The notes beneath the pieces were generated by a model. It worked only from the letters and a program-made list of their open reading frames with translations, did not search any database and was not told the DNA's origin. This document shows positions 34,953 to 43,615 of a DNA stretch of 64,000 bases, piece by piece (position 1 is the first letter of the stretch; every line of letters begins with the position of its first letter). A program made the translations under genes and the position numbers. The DNA is from Stella humosa (GTDB lineage Bacteria; Pseudomonadota; Alphaproteobacteria; ATCC43930; Allostellaceae). Where the stretch lies: contig NZ_AP019700.1 of the NCBI RefSeq assembly GCF_006738645.1, positions 2,554,001-2,618,000 of the forward strand, read 5' to 3'.

Positions 34953-36257
34953 GTGGACATCATCGGCATCTCCCTCTTCCTGATCATCCTTCTCTTCCTC
35001 CTGCTCGGCAGCGGGCTCTGGGTCGCGCTGTCGCTGCTGGGCGCCGCCCTGGTGGCGATGGAGTTCTTCGCCGGCACCGAGACCGGAACGGTGATGGCCA
35101 CCAAGTTCTGGGATTCCACGACCGGATGGACGCTGACCGCCCTGCCGCTGTTCATCTGGATGGGCGAGATCCTGTTCCGCACCAAGCTTTCCGAGGACAT
35201 GTTCGAGGGGCTGGCGCCATGGATGGCCCGGCTGCCCGGACGCCTGCTGCATGTGAACATCATCGGCTGCGGCATCTTCGCGGCCGTTTCCGGCTCGTCG
35301 GCGGCGACCGCCGCGACGATCGGCAAGATGTCGCTGCCGGAACTGAAACGCCGAGGCTACGACGAAGGCATGGCGATCGGCACGCTGGCGGGTTCCGGCA
35401 CGCTCGGCCTGATGATTCCGCCCTCGATCATCATGATCGTCTATGGCGTCGCCGCGGACGTCTCGATCGGAAAGCTCTTCATCGCCGGGGTTCTGCCGGG
35501 GATCCTGCTGATCCTGCTTTTCATGGGTTATGTGATCGTCTGGGCCAAGCTGAACCCGTCGCGCGTGCCGCCGGCCGATCACGATTACACATTCAGGCAG
35601 CGCCTGTGGGCATCGCGGCGGCTGATCCCGGTCGTGCTGCTGATCGCGGCCGTCATCGGCTCGATCTATGGCGGTGTCGCCACGCCGACCGAAGCGGCGG
35701 CGCTGGGCGTCGTCGGCGCGTTGATCCTGTCGGGCGTCACCGGCACGCTGAATGCGCGGAGCTTCGGCGACAGCCTGATGGGCGCCACCGTCACGTCCTG
35801 CATGATCGCCTTCATCCTGGCCGGGGCGGCGGTGCTGACGATCGCGATGGGATTCACCGGCATTCCGCGCGTGATGGCGGCCTTCATCGGCGAGATGGGC
35901 CTCAGCCCCTGGAAGCTGCTGTTGGCGCTGACGATCGTCTACATCATCCTCGGCTGCTTCCTGGACGGGATCTCCATGGTGGTGCTGACCACGTCGGTCG
36001 TGCTGCCGATGGTGCAGGCGGCCAATATCGACCTGCTGTGGTTCGGCATCTACATCGTTCTGGTGGTCGAGATGGCGCAGATCACGCCGCCGGTCGGCTT
36101 CAACCTCTTCGTGCTGCAGGGCCTGACGGGCAAGAACATCTTCCGGATAGCCGCGGATACCGCGCCGTTCTTCTGCCTTCTGGTGGCGGCCGTGGTGTTG
36201 CTCTGGTTCTTCCCGGCAATCGCCACCTGGTTGCCCGAGCAGATGATCGCGCGCTGA
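34953..36257 (+). CDS. TRAP transporter large permease (DctM family)
   Basis: This is a 434-residue protein with about 12 helices. It has the DctM motifs FAAVSGSSAATAATIGKMSLPELKRRGYD, GTLAGSGTLGLMIPPSIIMIVYG and the C-terminal EMAQITPPVGFNLFVLQG. It forms the transport core driven by the sodium or proton gradient. The start is GTG after GGAGG. pxpB follows after 4 bp, so transport and 5-oxoprolinase subunits are one operon. Confidence 0.93.
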   Translation: MDIIGISLFLIILLFLLLGSGLWVALSLLGAALVAMEFFAGTETGTVMATKFWDSTTGWTLTALPLFIWMGEILFRTKLSEDMFEGLAPWMARLPGRLLHVNIIGCGIFAAVSGSSAATAATIGKMSLPELKRRGYDEGMAIGTLAGSGTLGLMIPPSIIMIVYGVAADVSIGKLFIAGVLPGILLILLFMGYVIVWAKLNPSRVPPADHDYTFRQRLWASRRLIPVVLLIAAVIGSIYGGVATPTEAAALGVVGALILSGVTGTLNARSFGDSLMGATVTSCMIAFILAGAAVLTIAMGFTGIPRVMAAFIGEMGLSPWKLLLALTIVYIILGCFLDGISMVVLTTSVVLPMVQAANIDLLWFGIYIVLVVEMAQITPPVGFNLFVLQGLTGKNIFRIAADTAPFFCLLVAAVVLLWFFPAIATWLPEQMIAR

Positions 36258-36261
36258 GCAG

Positions 36262-36984
36262 ATGGGGAACGGTGCCTATGACCGCCCGCGCTTCCTGCCG
36301 GCGGGCGACGCGGCGCTGACGGTCGAACTCGGGGATGCCGTCGACGCGGTGGTGAACCGCCGGGTGCTGGAGTTCGACCGGCGGGTGCGGGCGGCCGCCA
36401 TTCCCGGGCTGCTGGAGAGCGTTCCGACCTATCGCTCGCTCTTCGTGCAATATGATCCGGGGCTGGCCGCCTTTGCCGGGCTGGTCGAGGCGTTGGGGCC
36501 GCTCGTGCCGGCCGAGGACGTGCCGGCCGAGGGGCGGCGGTGGCTCTTCCCCGTCTGCTACGGCGGGGAGTTCGGCGCCGATCTGGAGTTCGTTGCCGAG
36601 ACGCACGGCCTGACGCCGGAGGCGGTGGTCGACATCCACCTGTCGGCCGAGTATCGCGTCTACATGATCGGTTTCGCGCCAGGCTTTGCCTATATGGGCG
36701 GGCTGCCGGCGGCGCTGCACACGCCGCGCCGGGCCAGCCCGCGGCTGCGCATCCCCGCCAACTCGGTGGCGCTGGGCGGCATCCAGGCCGGCATCACCTC
36801 GATCCCGGTGCCGAGCGGCTGGCACCTGCTGGGGCGGACGCCGGCGCAGATGTTCGACCTCGGTCGCGGCGACGACGCCTTTCTGCTGGCGGCGGGCGAT
36901 GTGGTGCGGTTCGAGCGCATCGACGCTGCGACCTTCGCCGCGCTGGAGGCGGCCGGCGGCCTCATCGCCCGCCGGGTAGGCTGA
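36262..36984 (+). CDS. pxpB: 5-oxoprolinase subunit PxpB (KipI family)
   Basis: This is a 240-residue protein of the KipI/AHS1 family with FLPAGDAALTVELGD near the N-terminus and the central FAPGFAYMGGLPAALHTPRRASPRLRIPANSVALGG motif. PxpB and PxpC form a complex that activates 5-oxoproline with ATP. It is placed 4 bp after dctM and 3 bp before pxpC. ATG 36262 overlaps nothing, and residues before FLPAGD agree with family starts. Confidence 0.93.
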   Translation: MGNGAYDRPRFLPAGDAALTVELGDAVDAVVNRRVLEFDRRVRAAAIPGLLESVPTYRSLFVQYDPGLAAFAGLVEALGPLVPAEDVPAEGRRWLFPVCYGGEFGADLEFVAETHGLTPEAVVDIHLSAEYRVYMIGFAPGFAYMGGLPAALHTPRRASPRLRIPANSVALGGIQAGITSIPVPSGWHLLGRTPAQMFDLGRGDDAFLLAAGDVVRFERIDAATFAALEAAGGLIARRVG

Positions 36985-36987
36985 GCG

Positions 36988-38010
36988 ATGCCGACGCTGC
37001 TCGTCCGCGAGCCCGGGCTGCTGGCGACCGTGCAGGATGCCGGCCGTGTCGGCTGGCAGCGCTTCGGCGTCGTCGTCGCCGGCGCCATGGACCTGCATGC
37101 GCTGCGTGCCGGCAACGCGCTGGCGGGCAATCCGCCCGGGGCGGCCGCGATCGAATTCACCTTCACCGGCGGCAGCTACGCGGTCGAGGGCGGGCCGGTG
37201 CGCCTGGCCGTGACGGGCGGGGATTTCGCGCTTTCCGTGGATGGCCGGCCGGTGCCGGCCTGGCATTCCTTCCTGCTGCGGCCGGGAGAGGTGCTGGCGA
37301 TCGGCCGCGCGCCCGACGCCCTGCGCGGCTATCTCGCCTGCGCCGGCGGACTCGACGTGCCGGTGGCGCTCGGCAGCCGGTCGACCCATGTGCGCTCGGG
37401 CATCGGCGGCTGGCAGGGCCGGGCCTTGCGCGGGGGCGACGCGCTGCCGCTGGGCTCGGCGGAGACGGACCCCGGCGATCTGGAACTCCCGCCTGACGCC
37501 CGGCCGCGGCAGCGCAACCGCCTGCGGGTCGTGCTCGGGCCGCAGGACGGCTACTTCACGGACGAGGCCATCGCCACCCTGGGTGGCGGCCGCTTCACCA
37601 TCACCGCGGATGCCGACCGGATGGGCTATCGCCTGGCCGGCCCGCCGCTGCGTCATCGCGGCGCGGACAACATCGTGTCGGACGGCATCGCGCTCGGCAG
37701 CGTCCAGGTGCCGGCCAGCGGCCAGCCGATCGTTCTGCTGGCAGATCGGCAACCGACCGGCGGCTATCCCAAGATCGCGACGATCATCACGCCCGACATC
37801 GGCAGCATCGCCCAGTTGGCCCCGGGCACCAGCGTCGCCTTCGAGATCGTCACGCCGGACGAGGCCCGGCGGATCCGCCGCGACTGGGACGCGGCGATGG
37901 AAGGGTTGCCAGCTCTGATGCGCCCGTCCGGCGGTGCCGGCGACCCGTTCGACAGCCAGCGGCTGCTGGCCCTCGACCTGGTCGGCGGATTCCTGCCGGA
38001 CGCGGACTGA
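36988..38010 (+). CDS. pxpC: 5-oxoprolinase subunit PxpC (KipA/AHS2 family)
   Basis: This 340-residue AHS2/biotin-dependent-carboxylase-like protein starts LLVREPGLLATVQDAGRVGWQRFGVVVAGAMD, and has AGGLDVPVALGSRSTH and GADNIVSDGIALGSVQVPASGQPIVLLADRQPTGGYPKIATI, all conserved in PxpC. With PxpB and PxpA it converts 5-oxoproline to glutamate. It ends the TRAP-pxp operon, and the D-aminopeptidase gene converges on it with a 3-bp gap and no visible terminator. Confidence 0.93.
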   Translation: MPTLLVREPGLLATVQDAGRVGWQRFGVVVAGAMDLHALRAGNALAGNPPGAAAIEFTFTGGSYAVEGGPVRLAVTGGDFALSVDGRPVPAWHSFLLRPGEVLAIGRAPDALRGYLACAGGLDVPVALGSRSTHVRSGIGGWQGRALRGGDALPLGSAETDPGDLELPPDARPRQRNRLRVVLGPQDGYFTDEAIATLGGGRFTITADADRMGYRLAGPPLRHRGADNIVSDGIALGSVQVPASGQPIVLLADRQPTGGYPKIATIITPDIGSIAQLAPGTSVAFEIVTPDEARRIRRDWDAAMEGLPALMRPSGGAGDPFDSQRLLALDLVGGFLPDAD

Positions 38011-38013
38011 GCC

Positions 38014-39576
38014 TCAGCTAACCCGCGCATAGTCCAGCCGCCGCGCCAGCCAGCAGCCGACCGCGACGCCATCGACGCGGCCGGCGCTGTCGCGGCGGAA
38101 GGCCAGCGTCCAGTCGCCGGGCGGCGTGTGGTCCAGCGCGCGCGGGCAGGGCAGGGTCCAGAGGTCCGGGCCGACCGGGTCCAGCAGTTCCATCCGGCCC
38201 TGGCCGAGGAAGCCCGAGAAGCCGCCATAGAGCGCGCCGCCGGCATCGACCACGGTCACCTCGGCGTCCAGTTCCGCGCAGCGATAGCGGCCGGCCATGT
38301 CCATGCCGGGCGGACCGTCGCAGGGCACGAGGCGCGAGGTCTGGTTCTCCTGCGGGCGATCCATCCACAGGCCGCCGTCGCCGGCGTGCAGGCGTGTGCG
38401 CACGGTACCCGCACTGCCGTCGGGTTGGAGGTCGACGCGCTCGGCCGCATGGCCGAAGCGCAGCCGCACCTGGCCGGGGCCGGCCCGGTCGATGCGCGCC
38501 GACAGGCCCGTCTCCGGCTCGATGTAGTGGCCGAGCCACTCGGGCATCGGAATGTCGCCCGCGGGCTTGGGCCGCTCGACGCCGAGGGCGGCCGCCAGCA
38601 GGTCCATCATCGCACCGGCGGCATCGGACAGGTGGTTCAGCATGACCACGACCGAGATACGCTCGCCCGGCAGGTAGATGCGGTTGCTGCGCCAGCCGCG
38701 CAGCGCCCCGCCATGGCCGATGGCGGCATGGCCAAGCTCCGTCGAGCGCCCGAGCCCGAAGCCGTAGCCGGCCACGGCGCCGTCCGCGAAATGCACTGGC
38801 GCGGACAGCCGGGCATGCAGCGAGCCCGCGTCCTCGCGCGTGGCGTCGATGTGGCGCTCCCACGCGATCATGTCGTCCAGGCTGGCGCCGATGCCGGCAT
38901 CGCCGGTCCACAGGATCCGGTTCTCGGCGGCGCGGAAGCCGGCCACCTGGTTGCCCTCGTAGCCCTCGGTGCCGTCCGGCATGGCGCGGGTGTCGGCCGC
39001 CACGAAGGCGCCCTCCATCCCGACCCGGTCGAAGATGCGGGCGCGCAGCAGCTCGTCGAAGCTGCGGCCAGTCCGCTCCTGGAGGATCTCGGACAGGATG
39101 CGGAAGTTCTGGTTGCAGTAGGAATAGCGGGTGCCGGGCGCGAACTGGAGCGATCGCGTGGCCGCGATGAGGCGCGCTGCTTCCGTGTCGCCGAATGCCG
39201 ATTCGACGGGCGCACCTTGCAGCATGGCGACCGCCCAGTAGTCGCGCAGGCCGGACTGGTTGTGGCAGAGGTGGAGGGCGCCCGGCGCCGCGCCGTCCAG
39301 CAGCGGCAGGTGGCGCCGCACGTCGCCATCCAGCACGGACGGATCGGGAAAGGCATCCAGCACCAGGCCGCAGGTGAACTGCTTGGTGATGGAGCACATG
39401 CGGAAGGAAGAGCGCGGCGTGAAGGGAATGCGCCGCTCGGCATTGGCCCAGCCCCAGGCATGGCGGACCAGGACTTCGCCCTCGCGCAGCACGGCGGCAG
39501 CGCCGCCCGGGCCGGGATAGGTGCGGGGAAGGGCGGCGAGCGCGCGTTCGAGACGGGCGGGGAGGGTGGCTGTCAT
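38014..39576 (-). CDS. dap: D-aminopeptidase (penicillin-recognising serine hydrolase family)
   Basis: At 520 residues this is exactly the length of Ochrobactrum anthropi D-aminopeptidase. The SxxK motif is Ser62-Ile-Thr-Lys65, YxN is Tyr153-Cys-Asn155, and HxG is His288 (IGHGGALRGW), at or within one residue of the characterised enzyme. Domain order is a beta-lactamase-like catalytic domain (1-~330) and two C-terminal beta-barrel domains. It releases N-terminal D-residues from small peptides and amides. No signal peptide is present, so it is cytoplasmic. It is the last gene of a minus-strand operon with two DHDPS-family genes and a Sel1 gene. Confidence 0.9.
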   Translation of the reverse strand: MTATLPARLERALAALPRTYPGPGGAAAVLREGEVLVRHAWGWANAERRIPFTPRSSFRMCSITKQFTCGLVLDAFPDPSVLDGDVRRHLPLLDGAAPGALHLCHNQSGLRDYWAVAMLQGAPVESAFGDTEAARLIAATRSLQFAPGTRYSYCNQNFRILSEILQERTGRSFDELLRARIFDRVGMEGAFVAADTRAMPDGTEGYEGNQVAGFRAAENRILWTGDAGIGASLDDMIAWERHIDATREDAGSLHARLSAPVHFADGAVAGYGFGLGRSTELGHAAIGHGGALRGWRSNRIYLPGERISVVVMLNHLSDAAGAMMDLLAAALGVERPKPAGDIPMPEWLGHYIEPETGLSARIDRAGPGQVRLRFGHAAERVDLQPDGSAGTVRTRLHAGDGGLWMDRPQENQTSRLVPCDGPPGMDMAGRYRCAELDAEVTVVDAGGALYGGFSGFLGQGRMELLDPVGPDLWTLPCPRALDHTPPGDWTLAFRRDSAGRVDGVAVGCWLARRLDYARVS

Positions 39577-39641
39577 GGCCCAACCCTCGCCCGCCGGCCG
39601 CGGATTTGTAAAGGCGGGACGACGGCCCGCCGGCCGGCTTT

Positions 39642-40022
39642 CTAGCTGCGGCGGCCGCGCATGGCGCGGTACTCGCCCGCCCGGCGCATGCCTTCCTCGA
39701 CCTCGGCCTGGGACATGGTCGGGCCGATCGACTGGATGGCCTCGGCCGCGGTGCGGTCACCCTTGGCGGCCGCGATGGCGAACCACTTGTAGGCTTCGGC
39801 CTTGTCGGTCGGCACGCCCGTGCCCTCGGCGTAGAGCGAGCCGATGCGATACTGGGCGCGCGTCACGCCATTGTTGGCCAGCGGCATCCACTGGTTCAGC
39901 GCGCAGCCGAAATCGTTGAATTCGTAGCACCGCAGGCCGGCCGCATAGTCCTGGGCCGAGGCCGTGGCGGGGGCCGCGAGGGCGAGGGCCGAGGCGATGA
40001 AGGCGATCGAACGAATCCGCAT
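39642..40022 (-). CDS. Sel1-repeat small secreted protein
   Basis: This is a 126-residue protein with a signal peptide (1-23, ending ASA-QDY) and one to two Sel1/TPR-like repeats (YRIGSLYAEGTGVPTDKAEAYKWFAIAAAKGDRTA, about 58-92). A Cys pair at 32 and 40 may form a disulfide. It is probably periplasmic and binds another protein. Position between a DHDPS-family gene (15 bp) and the D-aminopeptidase gene (65 bp) implies cotranscription, but there is no obvious catalytic role. Confidence 0.82.
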   Translation of the reverse strand: MRIRSIAFIASALALAAPATASAQDYAAGLRCYEFNDFGCALNQWMPLANNGVTRAQYRIGSLYAEGTGVPTDKAEAYKWFAIAAAKGDRTAAEAIQSIGPTMSQAEVEEGMRRAGEYRAMRGRRS

Positions 40023-40037
40023 GGCGGGCTCCTGTCG

Positions 40038-40997
40038 TTATTGCGCAGCCGTCGGCAGGGTCCGCCCCATCTCCGCGAGGCGACGCGCCAGCCGTGCCAG
40101 GAGCGTGTCCAGCTCCGCCCGGTCCGTCGCGTCGAGCGCCGGGCCGGGGGCGCGTGTCCTGGCGGTCGCTATAACGCCGTTGCGGCGAAGCAGTTCCTTG
40201 CGGACTGCGAGGCCAAATCCCGGCTGCTGTTCATGCCGTACCAGCGGCAGGTAGGCGTCGAACAGGTCCTCGGCCGCTTCCACGTCGCCGGCATGGAACA
40301 GGCGACAGACCTCGACCAGCATCTCTGGCACGCCGAAGCCCGTCATGCAGCCATCGGCGCCGCGCCGCATCTCCTGCATCAAATAGAGGCCGCCATTGGC
40401 GGTCAGCACGCTGACCCGCCGCCGCAGGCCGGCCGCCTCGTCGGCACGCAGGCGCGTCAGCTTGCGCAGGCCCGGGCAGTCCTCGTGCTTGAAGACGACG
40501 ATGCTGGAATGGTCGGCGATCACCCGGTTGATCGTGGCGACCGACATCCAGACCTGGGATGCCGGCGGATAGTCCTGCAGCACGATCGGCACTGCCTGGC
40601 CGATCTCACCCACGAAGCTGTCGTAGTAGCCGATGACCTGGTCCTCGGTGCGCAGACCCAGCGGCGGCGACAGCATGATGCCACCCGCGCCCAGGTCCAT
40701 CGCCGCACGGGTCAGGTCGCCCGCCAGGCGGTGGCCGGGGGCGCTCACCCCGACCACGACGGGCACGCGACCCGCCACCCGCTTCACCACGCGGGCGGTG
40801 AAGCGGATGCTCTCTTCCTGGCTGAGGCGGGTGTTCTCGCCCATGATGCCGAGGATGGTCAGCCCGTCGACGCCGCACCCCAGATAGTAGTCGACCATGC
40901 GGTCGGTCGATTCGAGGTCGAGGTCGCCATTGTCGGCGAAGGGCGTGGCGGAGATGATCCACACGCCGCGCGCGTTGGCGTCGATGAGGGCTACCAT
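40038..40997 (-). CDS. Dihydrodipicolinate synthase family aldolase/lyase (copy 1)
   Basis: This is a 319-residue TIM-barrel protein of the DHDPS/N-acetylneuraminate lyase family. The Schiff-base lysine is Lys170 (VVFKHEDCPG). The carboxylate loop reads GIMGENTRLSQ instead of the GTTGE of true DapA, and the Tyr motif is QDYPP (Tyr143). The family performs class I aldol cleavage or condensation of 2-oxo acids. The altered pocket argues against lysine biosynthesis. It is 20 bp downstream of a second family member and likely cotranscribed with it and the D-aminopeptidase. The substrate is unknown. Confidence 0.86.
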   Translation of the reverse strand: MVALIDANARGVWIISATPFADNGDLDLESTDRMVDYYLGCGVDGLTILGIMGENTRLSQEESIRFTARVVKRVAGRVPVVVGVSAPGHRLAGDLTRAAMDLGAGGIMLSPPLGLRTEDQVIGYYDSFVGEIGQAVPIVLQDYPPASQVWMSVATINRVIADHSSIVVFKHEDCPGLRKLTRLRADEAAGLRRRVSVLTANGGLYLMQEMRRGADGCMTGFGVPEMLVEVCRLFHAGDVEAAEDLFDAYLPLVRHEQQPGFGLAVRKELLRRNGVIATARTRAPGPALDATDRAELDTLLARLARRLAEMGRTLPTAAQ

Positions 40998-41017
40998 GGC
41001 TTCGGGCTCCCGGACCG

Positions 41018-41962
41018 TCAGGCCGCGATGGCGCGCTGGCCGAGGATCGGCGCGAACTGCGGCTGCTTCTCGAGCTTGCCGAACAACTCGGCCTCCTGGG
41101 CGGCCGGCAGCGGCTTGTTGGGCGGCAGGATGTTGCCCCAGCCCTTGTCGCCGGTGATCTTGCGCATGACCGACTTCAGCCCGGCGATCGGCGGGTAGCC
41201 CTGGAGTGTCAGGCGCGTCTCGGTCAGCTCGGCCTGGAGCTGGTCGGCATCGGCACCCTGCCAGGCCTGGTAGACCTTCTGGGCCAGCGGGCCGGTGACG
41301 TTGGTGGTGGCCGAGATGCAGCCGACGCTGCCGGCGCGCAGGTTCGCCAGCAGGAACTGCTCGGAGCCCGAGAACACGCCGAAGCCGGGGAAGGTCTTGA
41401 TGAAGGAGGCGGTGTTGTCCCAGTTGCCCGAGCTGTCCTTCAGGCCGGCGATGGTTTCGCCCGGATAGGCCTTCTTCAGGCGCTCGACCAGCGACAGGGT
41501 GATCGGGATCACCGCCTGCTGGGGGAAGTGATAGAGGTACATGCGCAGGCGCGGGTCGGCGACCCGCTGCACGATCTCCGAGAAGAAGGCGAAGAGGCCG
41601 TCCTCATCGACGTTCTTGTAATAGAAGGGCGGCAGCAGCAGGACGCCGGCCGCGCCCGCCGTCACCGCCGCGCGCGACACCCGCACCGCATCCGCCAGCG
41701 AGCAGGAGCCCGTGCCGAAGATGGTGCGGTCGCCCGGCAGGCCCGCCTCGGCCGACGCCTCGATCAGGCGCAAGCGGTGGTCGACCGACAGCGAGTTCGC
41801 CTCGCCCGTGGTGCCGAGCGGCGCCAGCCCGTCGCAGCCATTGGCCAGCAGCCAGCGGCTGTGGGCGACGAACGCCTTCACGTCCGGCTCCAGGTTCTGG
41901 TCGAACGGCGTCAGCACGGCGGCATAGACGCCGTGGGGACGGGGGTGGGCGGACGTGGCCAT
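41018..41962 (-). CDS. Dihydrodipicolinate synthase family aldolase/lyase (copy 2)
   Basis: This 314-residue class I aldolase has the loop GTTGE (50-54), Tyr144 in YLYHFP, and Schiff-base Lys175 in GLKDSSGN. ATG 41962 follows GAGAGGAA; the longer frame upstream is not conserved. It is quite different from copy 1, so this is not a recent duplication. DapA for lysine synthesis is usually single and unlinked to hydantoinases, so a catabolic aldolase acting on a 2-oxo acid derived from an amino acid is more likely (inference). It heads a four-gene minus-strand operon, divergent from the hydantoinase. Confidence 0.86.
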   Translation of the reverse strand: MATSAHPRPHGVYAAVLTPFDQNLEPDVKAFVAHSRWLLANGCDGLAPLGTTGEANSLSVDHRLRLIEASAEAGLPGDRTIFGTGSCSLADAVRVSRAAVTAGAAGVLLLPPFYYKNVDEDGLFAFFSEIVQRVADPRLRMYLYHFPQQAVIPITLSLVERLKKAYPGETIAGLKDSSGNWDNTASFIKTFPGFGVFSGSEQFLLANLRAGSVGCISATTNVTGPLAQKVYQAWQGADADQLQAELTETRLTLQGYPPIAGLKSVMRKITGDKGWGNILPPNKPLPAAQEAELFGKLEKQPQFAPILGQRAIAA

Positions 41963-42059
41963 GGGCAAGGTTCCTCTCCGGCGGAAGCGTTTGGATGGCA
42001 TCTGAGGTAGCAGAAATCGTGGCAGGCGGCAAAAGCCGTGCGGGCGGAAGCGGCACCGG

Positions 42060-42065
42060 TATAAT
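42060..42065 (+). promoter_or_regulatory. Candidate -10 element of the hydantoinase operon
   Basis: A perfect TATAAT lies 51 bp upstream of the hydantoinase ATG in the 154-bp divergent region. No good -35 is seen at 16-18 bp, so an activator may be needed. Confidence 0.4.
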
Positions 42066-42116
42066 CCCTGCAACCTTCGCCCGCCGGCCCATCCCTCGTC
42101 CTGCCCAGGAGTGCCC

Positions 42117-43577
42117 ATGACCGCGTTCGATCTCGTCGTCCGCAATGGCCGCGTCGCCACCGCCGCCGACCTGTTCGAGGCCGACATCGGCGTGAAGGAT
42201 GGGGTGATCGTGGCCCTCGGTCGCGGCCTGCCGAAGGGCACGCGCGACATCGACGCTGCCGGCCGGCTGGTGCTGCCGGGCGGCATCGACAGCCATTGCC
42301 ATGTCGAGCAGACCTCCTCCAGCGGCATCATGACGGCCGACGACTTCTACTCGGCCACGCGCTCGGCCGCCGGCGGCGGCACGACGACGATCATCCCCTT
42401 TGCCGCCCAGCATCGCGGCATGTCGCTGCGCACGGTCGTGCGCGACTACCACGCCTGCGCCACGCCCAAGGCCGTGATCGACTATGCCTTCCACCTCATC
42501 GTCTCGGACCCGACCGAGACGGTGCTGGGGCAGGAACTGCCGGCCCTGATCGCCGACGGCTACACCTCGTTCAAGATCTACACGACCTACGACATGCTGA
42601 AGCTGAACGACCGGCAGGTGCTGGACGTGCTGTCGATCGCAAGGCGCGAGGGCGCGCTGACGATGGTCCATGCCGAGAACCACGACATCATCGCCTGGCT
42701 GTCGGATAAGCTGATGGATGCCGGGCTGACCCAGCCCAAGTTCCACGCGGTCGCCCATGCCCGCACCGCCGAGCGCGAGGCGACGCACCGCGTGATCTCC
42801 CTGGCCGAGCTGGTCGACGTGCCCGTGCTGATCGTCCATGTCTCGTCGGCCGAGGCGATCGAGCAGATCCGCATCGCCCAGAACCGCGGCATCCGCGTCT
42901 TCGGCGAGACCTGCCCGCAATACCTGTACCTGACCGAGGACGACCTGGATAAGCCGGGGTTCGAGGGCGCCAAGTGCATGTGCAGCCCGCCGCCGCGCGA
43001 CAAGGCCAACCAGCAGAAGGTGTGGGACGCGCTGTCCCAGGGCGTGTTCCAGGTCTTCTCGTCGGACCACGCGCCCTACCGCTACGACGACCCGGAAGGG
43101 AAGATGAAGCACGGCTCCAACCCGCCCTTCAAGAAGGTGGCGAATGGCGTGCCCGGGCTCGAAGCGCGCCTGCCGCTGCTGTTCCACGGCATCTCGGAAG
43201 GCCGCATCGACCTGCACCAGTTCGTGGGCCTGGCCGCCACCAACGCCGCCAAGCTCTATGGCATCTATCCGCGCAAGGGCACGATCGCCATCGGGTCCGA
43301 CGCCGACCTGGCGATCTGGGACCCCGAGAAGGAAGTGACCATCCGCCAGGCCGACCTGCACGACGCCATGGACTACACCCCCTATGAGGGGCTGACGGTG
43401 AAGGGCTGGCCAGTCATCACCATCTCGCGCGGCGAGGTCGTGGCCGAGGATGGCAAGGTGACGGAGGAGCGTGGCCGCGGCCAGTTCCTGCGCTGCGACC
43501 GCTCGCCGCTGGCACGCTCGACCGGCCGCCGCGTCACCGGCTTCGACCCCGTTTCCGGCCGGCTGCCCGGCCTCTGA
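42117..43577 (+). CDS. hydA: D-hydantoinase/dihydropyrimidinase
   Basis: This is a 486-residue cyclic amidohydrolase with metal ligands His60 and His62 (DSHCHVEQ), the carboxylated Lys153 (TSFKIYTTYD), and the C-terminal NAAKLYGIYPRKGTIAIGSDADLAIWDP. It opens hydantoins or dihydropyrimidines to N-carbamoyl amino acids. ATG 42117 has AGGAG 5 nt upstream; the GTG at 42111 overlaps that site and is rejected. The next gene hydrolyses N-carbamoyl-D-amino acids, which supports D-hydantoinase function over pyrimidine breakdown. The C-terminal tail after the fold is about 25 residues. Confidence 0.92.
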   Translation: MTAFDLVVRNGRVATAADLFEADIGVKDGVIVALGRGLPKGTRDIDAAGRLVLPGGIDSHCHVEQTSSSGIMTADDFYSATRSAAGGGTTTIIPFAAQHRGMSLRTVVRDYHACATPKAVIDYAFHLIVSDPTETVLGQELPALIADGYTSFKIYTTYDMLKLNDRQVLDVLSIARREGALTMVHAENHDIIAWLSDKLMDAGLTQPKFHAVAHARTAEREATHRVISLAELVDVPVLIVHVSSAEAIEQIRIAQNRGIRVFGETCPQYLYLTEDDLDKPGFEGAKCMCSPPPRDKANQQKVWDALSQGVFQVFSSDHAPYRYDDPEGKMKHGSNPPFKKVANGVPGLEARLPLLFHGISEGRIDLHQFVGLAATNAAKLYGIYPRKGTIAIGSDADLAIWDPEKEVTIRQADLHDAMDYTPYEGLTVKGWPVITISRGEVVAEDGKVTEERGRGQFLRCDRSPLARSTGRRVTGFDPVSGRLPGL

Positions 43578-43615
43578 TCCGCCATCCGAACCATCCAGCC
43601 ATTACGAGGCAAGCC

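Noticed and set aside
41018-41962. Calling the DHDPS-family genes dapA of lysine biosynthesis
   Set aside because: There are two divergent copies in an operon with D-aminopeptidase, and copy 1 has an altered GIMGEN loop; a catabolic aldolase is more likely.
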